Shown here piece by piece: positions 1 through 10,900 of a stretch of DNA of 21,211 bases. The notes beneath the pieces are model-generated. The model saw only the letters and a list, made by a program, of their open reading frames with translations, did no database searches and was not told where the DNA came from. How positions within the stretch are numbered: the first letter of the stretch is position 1; each line of letters begins with the position of its first letter. Origin of the DNA: Mnemiopsis leidyi (lineage: Eukaryota; Ctenophora; Tentaculata; Lobata; Bolinopsidae); assembly GCA_000226015.1 (NCBI GenBank), contig JH156737.1:40670-61880 (forward strand), written 5' to 3'. The position numbers were made by a program, and so were the translations under genes.

Positions 1-129
1 AGAAGTTACAGTTACATAGAAGTTGAAATGGAAAATATATGAGTAAAATATTTTGGAAATTAGACAAGAAAAATTATTGAATATGATTTTTACTTATTTG
101 TTTTCATGTTTGCGTGCATTGACAATGGA

Positions 130-345
130 TGTTGAGCCGCGCGTGCGTCGTTTGGCCAGTGCGCGCGTTGGCGGACGTACGTGCGCGTCGTCACATCTGC
201 GGTCAATGCTGGGTCAACCCACACTATACGAGTGTGAGAATAAGATATATTTATGATTTGATTACAAATGCTGTAAATAAAATTTGTTGTTTTCTTGAAA
301 ATTTGTTGTTTTCTCTACGCCGCGCGCGGCGGCTGCTACGCGCAC
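130..345. other. CpG-rich patches and a 19-bp tandem duplication
   Basis: Two CG-dense patches (about 135-195 and 317-345) stand out from AT-rich surroundings. Between them a 19-bp unit containing AATTTGTTGTTTTCTTG repeats at about 279-297 and 298-316. This could be promoter-like DNA or part of the repeat that includes the SINE tail; no gene start is evident. Confidence 0.4.
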
Positions 346-364
346 AAAAGGGCTTTGGTCTGAA

Positions 365-605
365 TTTTGACAAGATTATATCCGTCTAACGTTCTAGCTG
401 CGTGAGTTGGGTATCACCGCGACAATGAAGGGGCTCCTGGAAGATTCTAGATCTTTTAACGGAGAACCTCCTCATTTAACCCCCAATCACGGTTTCCCGC
501 ATAGGCAAATGCCCTTAGCGTGTTCCTCTAGGATTGGCGGATCTGGGAATCGAACCCCCTATCTTCTGCATAGAAAGTCGGTTAGATATCATTAGTATTA
601 GCAGT
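365..605 (-). mobile_element. tRNA-derived SINE
   Basis: On the minus strand a Pol III B box, GGTTCGATTC (complement of 547-556), sits at the right distance after an anticodon-like loop (ACTTTCTATGCAGAAG). The T stem is poor and the 5' acceptor strand is missing, so this is not a working tRNA gene. The tRNA-like head is followed by about 150 bp of body and a tail at 369-425 that recurs at 17528-17598. Head shared with the element at 19586-19730 (ATGCAG, B box, GCCAA/GGCAA end). Outer limits are approximate. Confidence 0.65.
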
Positions 606-834
606 AGTAGCATTAGTATGCTAAAGGACCCATAGTTTGAACTGTACGCAATATCAGTGGCATTGTCAAATATTGTAAAGCATACGTGTAGACAGTAGAA
701 CAAAAAAGAACATCCAACAGACATGCGGTGTTCAGTTACCGGCCAATAACTTTTCATTTGGATCACAAATGTAGGCTCATGCAATAAAGGAGGATGATAT
801 GCCCCTTGTTAGGTTGCTGTTGGCCAACACCTAA

Positions 835-1189
835 GTCAGGGTTCTAGTAATCTCTGAACCATCTGCAGAGTTCACCAATACAAACGGCTCATTCTATCAG
901 GAGCTTTGTTCACCCTAAATCAAACCCCCCATCTCTAACACTGGCTTACCTCTTAAGTGGGTGTTCTCTGACAATGCTGACTTTCTAGAGGAGCATCGTG
1001 AGCCCGTAGAGGAGCTCTTGTCAGTATTTAAGGATGTCTCTGGGTATGCAGCCAACATCTATGGTGTATATCAATGAGGAGAAAACCGACTTTGTGCATT
1101 TCTATGTTGCCACAAAAGAAGCAACTGATTCCAACAGTGTCCAGCTATTAGTTAACAAACCTTGGCGATTTTTTTGGTCTTTCCCCTAA
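835..1189 (+). pseudogene. Decayed coding fragment, family not recognised
   Basis: Frame 1 reads as plausible protein from 835 to 1074 (ISEPSAEFTNTNGSFYQELC, stop TAA at 916-918, then ISNTGLPLKWVFSDNADF and on to SVFKDVSGYAANIYGVY), ending at TGA 1075-1077. From 1061 the next frame carries on with VYINEEKTDFVHFYVATKEA to a stop at 1187-1189. The balanced amino-acid make-up, unlike random AT-rich translation, and the clean handover at 1061-1074 suggest one coding sequence with one internal stop and one frameshift. I do not recognise the protein. A fresh exon pair with unseen splice sites is the alternative. Confidence 0.45.
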
Positions 1190-1892
1190 GTTTTTGGATT
1201 ATTTGACATGTTTTTTACGGTGGTTCAAATGTAAGTTTGTTCAAAATGTTCTCCAGATTTTGTTCACTGGAATTTTTTAACTGAACGTCTCCTCAGCAGG
1301 ACTCTATTACCTTTCCATGATGTAATTTTTAACTATAGGATTGGTAGATATGAAGTTTGATATTTAAAACACTTTTTTATACAGGGAAAATTATGTATTA
1401 ATTGTAATTTTATTTTATTTTTCTTGGATCGTTAGCCCTAAATGTGCTGATTTCTTACTACTATGATTGAACATTTTATGTGTCTAATATAAGCTACTCG
1501 ATACTCCTGCTCAGTAAATACCTGAGTTATGGTTATAGAAGTTGATTCACCTCGGATATGCAGTCTCACCTAGATTTTTAACTTTTCTAATAATTTATTT
1601 TGTTGATTAAAGAGATTTGAATTTAATATTTTGTTTGACTCTGAAAAAATATTTTGTTTTACTCTATTATACCTATATATAGTCTACTATACCTATTGAC
1701 AGTTAATACTACTTGTGTCAGTAATCTGCCCTAATTTTGGGGCATGACATGTTTGTTGCCCAGTGCTCTATTTTTTGATAAGCATGACTTCTGTTTCTAT
1801 TTTTTCATGCTGACCTCGTAAAGTTTTCTCTCTTAAATACATTATAAACTGCTCTCTGTCCTGTACTTCTGCTTTTTAAATCCATCCTATTT
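1190..1892. other. Upstream flank of the SLC35E1-like gene, no gene seen
   Basis: AT-rich. An imperfect direct repeat of AATATTTTGTTTGACTCT lies at about 1625 and 1648. No clear core promoter. Confidence 0.4.
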
Positions 1893-1905
1893 TAGAAAGT
1901 AAAGA
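1893..1905 (+). promoter_or_regulatory. Translation start context / possible 5'UTR acceptor of the SLC35E1-like gene
   Basis: The ATG at 1905 is preceded in frame by TAG AAA GTA AAG. The pyrimidine-rich run ending CTATTTTAG just upstream could also serve as a 3' splice site for a 5'UTR intron. No clear TATA or CpG-rich promoter is seen immediately upstream. This is inference from sequence alone. Confidence 0.3.
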
Positions 1906-4900
1906 TGAGCATAACTCCCTCCCCATCATCATATAACCTACAAAGCTTGGTTCCAGAGCCTGTTAAAACAAAGGAGGTGCCTAAATCACCATACTTTCTT
2001 TTAATCAAATTACTCTTGATTTGTGGCTTCTGGTACTGCTCATCTGCCTTCAGTAACATCGCTCTAAAAAAAGTAAGTATTTTGCACCATGCAGGCCCTA
2101 GTTCTGGTTATTTTTCACGTTTGTGGCTGCGCCCAAATAATACTGATACTGTAATTGCCCCAAATTTCTCCACTTATTTTTCACGTTTGTGGCTGTGCCC
2201 AAATAATACTGATACTGTAATTGCCCCAAACTTCTCTGGTCAAAATATTTGCTCAGTAATGTTAAATCAGATATGACCAGTTAGTGTAAAAAGTGGTGCA
2301 AGAGATGCTAAATTTTCAAATAACTCTACAATATTAACAATCCTAACATGTGACTCAACCTTTCAGATGCCTCACAGTTTTTCCATTTCCTCTAACACTC
2401 ACAGTCGTACAATTTTTCGGTTGTGCTGTCCTTACCTTTCCTCTTCTTAGTTACATGAAAGTCCGTGGAGCTTTCACTTTATCTAAAGGTAATTATTTGT
2501 AAAACAATAACATGAAAATTTTCTTACAAAGTAGAACACTGAAAAGACACAAATTTTTAAAAACTCCGATTTTATGTGAGTGTTACCATCATTTCTTTTT
2601 CAGGTCTATTTATAACTGGAATTTTACCACTTTCGTTTGGGAAAGTTTCTGCTGTATTTTTTGCTACAGTGAGCATAGGAAACGTCCCAGTATCTTATTC
2701 TAATACTATAAAGGTACCCTACTTATGATGTTAATTTATTGATTTATTTTTTCTACCAGTTCGAATCATGACTGAATTCATAATGTACTGATGTTTTCAT
2801 CTATGCACTGGGCCCATGAAAATGTGGCAGTCTATTGTATACATTATACACGGCGTAGATTTTACTGAATATGGAATTGAGATAATGCATATTGGATGAA
2901 TGGAAAGTATTTATGAAAATCGTTCTTACACTATTATTAAGATGGCATAAATTAAACGTTTTTCGTGGCTAGAAAACGTATCGATAATCAGATATTTTTC
3001 AGGCCTCCTTACCTATTTTCTCCGTTATGTTTTCAAGAGTAATGCTTGGACAACGACACTCAGTAGCGGTAAGTTTTAATTTTTTATTATACTCTGCAGT
3101 GTTGCTAATACTAGATGTACTGTAAAGGTACCAAGTAAAGTTGTTGTTGCAGGTTATCATTACTTGGTTAATGACTGGGTCGGGTGGGGCTGAGGGGACA
3201 AATTAGTTAATAGACAAGAAGGGACAGTGACCATGCCCTACAACACAGTAGTATAAGCAGAGTTGTTACTGTCTCACTTTGCCTCTGTACTAAACCTGCC
3301 TATATCTGAGAAAGTGGTGCGCCCGTGTTGTCTGTTAGGTCACGTGACTGGATATTGAGTGGTTTATCTTGTCTACTAGCTGATGTATCCACGTGTCTTT
3401 AGCTTACTCGTGCTCCATTTAAACTGTGTTATATAGGGCAGGATTAGAGCCATAACATGGCACGGTGGTCAATATAGCATTCTGTACATGACAATAATTG
3501 GTATCGTCAAGCAACATGTAAAATTCAGGACCTCGAAATTACTTTTGTGAGCATAAAATACCACGTAGTGTTTTGAAAAAAATTTCAAACTCGAATTTCC
3601 AGAGTTCCACAAAATGATACCTAATTGTCTGTTAGCTTGAAGCTCAACGAACAAAAACTTTGGAAGCCAGATCTACTTCTCCCTGCTCATAATAATAAGC
3701 GGTTTGGTACCTAATATTATGTTAACAACACCGACACTTAAATATTTCAGATCTACTTCTCCCTGCTCATGATAATAAGCGGTGTGGTGATATCCTCCTT
3801 TACAGAAGTTCTGTTTGACCTGTCTGGTCTGGTTTGCGCCCTTCTCTCCACCATGTCTACTGCTTTACTCAGTGTTTACGCTAAGAAGGTAAGTTCTTGA
3901 GTTCTTTTATTTACTAAATTTACTGGAGTCAATCATTTTACCTCTTTAAAGTAGCGAAAAAAGATAGTTAAAGTTGATATTAGTCTTCACAGTCTCAAAT
4001 GGATTATAATTGCAGTCTAGAATGTAGCTCATACTTTCTGTTCAAACCAGATGAATAAGAAGGTGTCACCACATTGAAACTGTTTTATCTATAGTCACGT
4101 AAATCACCGCATGGCCCGGCAGTACGTGTACTAACAACACACTCACAATGTACACACAATGTACTGTTGACTGGAGTATCTACATACTTATACATTGCTG
4201 GTCTCCATGCAGTTTGTACATTAAGTCGTTAACACTTGCATTAATTCATACATAGCTTTCTCATGGGATAACACGGCACTGTAATATTTATTGGACAAAC
4301 TAGAAACCGTCTTCTGTCAACCTTAAGAGACAGGCTATATAGGTTTCAACCACTTTTTCCGGTCAACCCAGCCGAATGAAGCAGGGAATACCGGACGAGA
4401 GCAGTACTGTACATACGCGTATTGTAGGGTATATTGAGTATGTTTAACTGGGAGGCGATGATTTTACTGGCAGATATCACTACAGAATTGTATTTTTGCT
4501 GTAGAAATAGTCCTGCATTATTTCTGATCATACAACTGAAGAATAATTGTTTTCTGGATGGTATGACAGTAATCCTACAGCGCTATTACCGGTTTTAGCT
4601 TGAGAGACACTCCCTTACAAACAGTATGTAATGTACTTGGCGTGAGTGTACACTGTATGATTAATGATAGTTCATTACTAAGGAGCGTGAGACAGCTGAC
4701 AGACAACATTATGAAAAATAGAAGGCTCACATTTTCTTCGTCACTACTGAAACCTATTGTAATTAGTTAAATAAGTCCATCTTAAAACTTACATTTAGGT
4801 TTTCGAGAGATTTAATATGATTTAAATGAGCATAACCTAATTAATCTGCAAAACATTTTGCAAATCTTTCTTACATACAAAATTTTCAACCCGACTAATA

Positions 4901-7900
4901 TTGTGAAAATGAATCATATTATTCATATATTGCGGTGAATGATCGGCATAAAACCTGTTGAAATTACTGAATGCATTTTATTGATTAAAATGTATTAAAT
5001 GCTTACTTTTATTAAAATTGGAAGAAGGTAATATGGCAACATATCACCTCTTTTTAATTCACAAGATCTGATAATAAAAGTGTACTGAAACTGTAACCCC
5101 TCACCACACAATACGGAACTGTCTGCGTTAGCACGTGTTCCGTGTATTGTGTACAGCTGCTGTATATTGTATAACGTGTATGCGGAAATGTAGCTAAAAT
5201 AGTTACATGATAATTGGTACAGACACGTTGACTGTTTACACATGGTGCTAACTTGCAGTTACAGGCTATCAGGGTCAAGGTGTTAATGTTAATTATGTTG
5301 CACGTTTCTCTGGCAGGCAGCCAAATCTAGGATTAACTGATAAGAGTTGAATGAGCATGTGGTAGGAGTAAGGTTATTCTAGTGAGGCAGCCTAGAAATC
5401 AGAGTCCTATGTAGTATGTAGAGATATTCACTAATAGAAAAACACTTAAATTATTTTGTGAACCGTCGTCTCTCTCTCAAACTTGAGTGAAAAAAATCGT
5501 TCCGCGTGGAAATTTTTTCCATCTCTAATACTTTTTTGCCGAAGGCAAAAAAGTAAAGTAGATGGTTTAAAGTGGTCGGATTTTCGTGGTGGTAGGTGGG
5601 TAGCTAGGTAGATGGCGGTGTCCGGTGTCCGGTGTCCCACCTGCTCCTACGTAAAGTAATTTAAATTACGTAACAGATGAAATAAATGATGCGCCGCGCA
5701 TTACACTGACTGCTGACTGAAATTATTTCCTACGTGCACCAAATCTTGGTATTTAAAGGTGAATAGGCGCGTAAGCCGTAATATGAACACTTTTTTTGAA
5801 TAATTAAATTTCAATACGTAACGTGAGGACAGGCGAAATGTGAATTGATTTAAGATTGCGGGTATAGCTAGCAAAATATAGCGGAAAATCGACAATATCG
5901 GTGTCTGTGTACTTAACATCTAACACTTAGAAACGATTTAACAAGGATGTACTGAACAAAAGATAGACCCCCTGAAGGAAACCGCGAACGTATTTACAAC
6001 AACAGGAAATAAATCAACAAGAAAGGACGTAACTGCGTCCGCGACACTGTGTCGCCCACGTTTACGATATGCCGAGTTTTAGAAACGCGCAGCACTCAGT
6101 AGAGTTTTAGACGTGGAGTTGCCGCCATTAAGTCTGAATGCGTTTCTACCTTTTAGCTTCACCTGTTCTTTAGCGTGGACTTTCGTTCAGGATCCAAGCG
6201 CTTGATAGTGTGATAACTAATAAATTTAACGTTCAAAACGCTTTAGTTTTTAGTTAGCCGTTGCTCTTACTTCATTGCGGACTGTGGTATCTAGTTTACA
6301 ACAAGAATTGTGCCCGCTTAGTTAGGTCTCAGGCGGACGCTAGATTTCCATCTCTCCAATTCTAAAGTCAAAGAAGCTTCTTTGATCTGCCCTCTGCTAA
6401 TGCTAGAAGCAGATTGAGATATACTGTAAATATGATTTTTCGCGCAAATACCGCTAATGGAATTTCACGGCAGCTACAGTGAAAGTATTGGCCGTAAAAC
6501 AATTTTATTTTAACTTATGTGGCGATACCAGCGGCTATAGATATGTAGTGGTTTTCGGTTGAGAAAACTTAAAACTCACCACGTGAAATTTTAGCTTTTA
6601 AAAACAACACACTTACATAATTCTGACGGTGCAGTTAAAATATTTTTACTATAACGTCTATTTTTCGCTTAAGTTTGGCTGGAAGTTTCAGTGTCTTTAA
6701 CTTGCAATAAACTTAGCTTGCAGTGACTGATACCCGGCTCTCGCTGCTTATATATTTTTTCGAACATTCTAACGCTAGGATGTTTGATGTTAGCCAATAC
6801 ACGATAACTTTGACATCTAGTCAAATTTAACTGTAAAATATACTGGAAATGAAATCAGGTGCAGCCGAGGGCGATTCATGAGGTATGTTGTTCATTAAGT
6901 CTAATAATTTCGATTGCCATAGCTGGTGCAATCGGCCAACTGCTATGAGTATGAGTATGTGTAAAAAAGTATAACGCTTTGGAATTCGCGATTTGTCATT
7001 TCGTGCATCACGTAATCTTTTACGCGATATCGCAAAATAAGTGGTTGCCCTTAAACTTAGCACCATTAATAAGTCAGATAAGCATTTCCATTGTATATCA
7101 AATTGACAAAATACTTCGGAGTAATACTCTGATAGCGATACGAACGCCACGCAATGATAATAAATTCGCAAAGATATAGTCAGCGTAGAATAACTTTGCG
7201 GAGGCAAATTATGGAATTGGCATCGTCGACATGGTAACGGTGGCGCGCACTGCACTATGTGTTAAATTGAGCTGAGGTGGGACACCGGACACCGGACACC
7301 GCCATATACCTACCTACCCACCTACCACCACCAAAATCCGACCACTTTAAACCATCTACTTTGCTTTTTTGCCTTCGGCAAAAAAGCATGAGAGATGGAA
7401 AAAATTCGTAGTGAATATCATCATTTATCAGAGTATTAAGTTTACGATAGCTGCAACTTTATAGAGGTATCTAGTCTAAAAGAGAGATGGAAATCTTAAG
7501 CGTCCGCCTGAGACCAAACAAAGCGGGCGCAATTCTTGTTAAGACAGTTTTTCAACGTTTGTTCTTAGCCAACAAACTCAAATATAAAATCATTTTATTA
7601 TCTTTTATTAAAGATCGTGAAGTTCTATTTCATCATTTTTAATATCAAAATATTCACTCTGGTCCTTCTTCAACATAAGTTTACTTGAGTCCATCGTCAT
7701 CATCTCCTCTTTACACCCTGATTTAGATTCTAGGTTCTTGCAGGGACACTTTGTCCGAGAACATTTACGTTTAGCAAAGAGAGATACAAGGGATAAACAC
7801 GTTGTGACAAAGAATATCCCAGCTAATATCCAACCAATGGGGAGAATATAGTAACTTCGTGTCTGTACCTCTGAAAATTAGGAGTTAATCAGTGTTAACA

Positions 7901-10900
7901 GCAGCTAGGTACCTGGTGTTTTGGTTTAAAAGTTGGGTTTTAACAGATCTGTGATTTGTAAACGTGATAGTGTGTCAATATACTATGACCTGGGCATGAG
8001 ATTAGTGGTAGAAAATCTCATATCTGCGTGATAAGTCTACCTTCTTACCTTCCTCTTTTGATGTTTCCAGTGTTTCTGCTGGCTGGTAAGAGGGATTCAC
8101 TAGTTCAGCCCAACAAGACTCGTTGTCTTTTTTTGTCCTGTCTAATTCTCGGCGTAGTTCGTTATTTTCCTCTCGGAGTCGCTGCAATTTATTTCGGGTT
8201 GCATTCAACTGCTGAGATTTATTTGCCGAGTCTGCTCGGGTTTTATTCAACTGTTCAGATTTCTTGTCCGAGTCTGCTTGGTAAATCTTTATCGCTTCCT
8301 CCAAGCGCTCCGTTTCTGCCCTGACTGCATTTATTTCATCTACTCTTCCAGCTAACTCTGTCTCACAAACCTGACCTCTCCTCTGCACCTCCCCCAACTC
8401 CTCTAAAGTTTTATTCATCCTTTCCTCCTTCCCCGCCACCTCCCTTTGACAACTCCTGCTCCTCTCCTCACTCCTCTCCAACAGATCTAGAGTGCTGTTC
8501 AACTTGCCCTCCACCACCCTACCCATTTCCTCTATCTTCACACAACTACATCCGGTACTTATCTCACTGACTTGCCCGGTTCTAGGTACTGACAATATCT
8601 CCTCCCATCTGATACTCCTTAACTCATCCAGGGTATTCTCTACCTCACTACACATCGACCTTGACATCTCCTGAACTTCCAAACTTCTCAACTCTACGGA
8701 GAAGAAGTTAAGTTTGTACAGTTCACCCCCGAACACGTCGTGCCGCTCCATACCCCCTCCGTAGGAACTCTGATCGTTACCTAGAACAAGGTACCCGTCA
8801 GTCTGGAGAGACAACCCTGGTTCTAGAGATCTAGATCTGATGAGATTGCCGTTGAGATAAACGTTTTGTGTTCCTGTGGTGGAGTTCCAACTCAGACAAT
8901 AATGGTACCAAGTACCTGAGGTGATGTTTCTAAAACTCGACCGCAAATCCCACGTTTTATCAAACACAAAGTTGTATCTCCCGTTATCCGACACTAGAAT
9001 CTCGTTAAAAGCCCCTGTCTGTGAAGTGGGCGCTGCGTAGGATAACCAACATGGCGCACCGATGGTTGCGTCAGTTCGCCGACTCTTCACCCAGGAGCAC
9101 ACTGTAAAGGTGTTCTGTAGTGGTTCCATGTTAGGTTTGAAGATGATGTGGTCAGGTACTCTGTTCCCGAACTTTAGAGCGTTGTAACGTCTGCTGTCAT
9201 GGTCTGAACTTCTTGTAGGGTTTAGTAGGATAGTAAAGAGGAAGGTTAGGGAGATCTTCGTCATCTACATCGTGTTTTCTTTAGAGGATTTAGCAATTTA
9301 AAGTTTATTATTTTCTGACTTTGGTAGCTAGTTTTTAGAGGTCAATGTTAAACAATGTTAAAGTACTAAGCAAATTAGCAGCAATTAAACAAAAACTGAA
9401 AATGTCATACATAGTGCGATATCAAAAAAATCTGCATTTCGTTCATGTAGAATGTAGGCCTTTTTTGTTTTGCGTAGAATTTACGAGAAAAAAGGCCACA
9501 AGATAAACAAAGTGCGTAAAAAGCAAGATAACATTAACAGGAAGATGGGTCTAAAACTACTTCCTTCATAGGACAGCATGTACCTTTTTGTACCTGACTT
9601 TTACTTTCCGCTATCAATCCGTTACTTCTTAACTAGGAATCTTAATTACCAAACGCCACTTTTTCGGAACTATCCACTGAATGTTTTCCGACTTCAGAGG
9701 TATCATCTGTAATAGATGAATCAATAGGTTTGTATATGAATAGATATGTAACGTATATCGCGTCTGTGCACAGTGTGATGCTATCTAATGCTATATAATA
9801 TGGTAAAAATCTAATTGACCCCAAGTTTGATTTCGATCTGCTTTTTTAAATGCCAGGCGCATTAATTTAACACACTCTACTCCCACAGTCCATGATAGAC
9901 AACAATCTACACCACCTAAAGATGCTCTACTTTGTCTCTCTATCTAGTTTGGTGCTGTGTCTACCACTCTGGTTGTTTCATGATGCCGCTAGACTTCTCA
10001 ACTTTGACTATGTGAGTAGAATTCTATTATCTATTTTTCCAATAGAATGTGCGCTATAGAATGTGTACGTAAACGTTCTAAGGGAGAATGCGCGATGAGA
10101 AGGTTTGAGTGCTTCTGAACTATGATTGGTCGTATCATGCTCCTCATTGGATTTGTGAGTGAAAACATCTCCCGACTCCTCCCCAAGAATACTGACGTTA
10201 TTGCTCTGACAAATGGTCTTTAATCTGAATTGCTCGATTAGCAGAACTTTTTAAATTCGTTTTTTGCACAAAAAGTAAAAACCAGGAACTGGCGATAGAC
10301 AGCGTTTATCGGGGTATTGTGGATTAGCTCAAAAGAAAGTCAGAATGTGTCCGTACATATTTAATCATGTATACGATTAGGTAAAAAAATCAAACTGCAT
10401 CAGGATGTAAACGCCGCTAAACACAATATTAGCTATCGTCGTAGAACGTGATGACAGATATTTGAGATGGACTTGTCCAGCAACGGACCTGTCGTCTCAT
10501 AATTTTAGCAGATTAAGTAAACAAAAAATTTTCGGCGAATCTAGATAATGCTATTCTTGTCAATTTATTGTTCTCATCATTGTATTGCAAAAAGAAATAA
10601 CGATTAACGTTCTCTAAAACCAAATTGTTATCTAGGCAGTAAAATGTTGTCATTTTATTAACGCTAGATCATTCTCAAAAAAATAAATTTTATGCGATTT
10701 AACTGTAAGCTTCAAATTTTGGAATAAATCATATCATTGATTGAGTGCATCGATTTTATCATCAAAACTCTATATAATTATTAAGAAGTTTAATTGAGGT
10801 CTTACGTATAGAATTTAGAATTTTGACAATTTGTTTTTGAACGTCTCCTACTTTTAAACTTCTTAAAACTAATAACACAACTCATTATTTACAGAGTGCC

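Larger units (their letters stand above)
5511..7406. mobile_element. 1.9-kb element with 132-bp terminal inverted repeats (foldback/MITE-like)
   Basis: Arms 5511-5642 and 7275-7406 are equal in length (132 bp) and differ at about six positions when one is reverse complemented. They flank 1632 bp. Arms start with AATTTTTTCCATCTCT and end with a 7-bp tandem of GTGTCCG type before CCCACCT. I see no convincing transposase: the longest interior open frame (minus, 7255-6827) has no motif I recognise. No clear target-site duplication beside the arms, though GATATTCACTA occurs at 5423-5433 and, inverted, near 7410-7420. A non-autonomous DNA element is the best reading; a segmental inverted duplication is the alternative. 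Confidence 0.7.

Noticed and set aside
547..605. A functional tRNA gene on the minus strand near the B box
   Set aside because: T stem does not pair well, no matching acceptor strand or D arm; fits a SINE head.
5446..5640. Minus-strand open frame with repeated HRTPDT-type residues
   Set aside because: It is translation of inverted-repeat arm A; the tandem GTGTCCG units explain the repeats.
6827..7255. A transposase in the longest open frame inside the inverted-repeat element
   Set aside because: 142 aa without a DDE/D triad or any domain I recognise; composition looks non-coding.
8028..8674. Plus-strand open frames over the pentraxin gene
   Set aside because: Antisense shadows of the purine-rich coiled-coil coding sequence.
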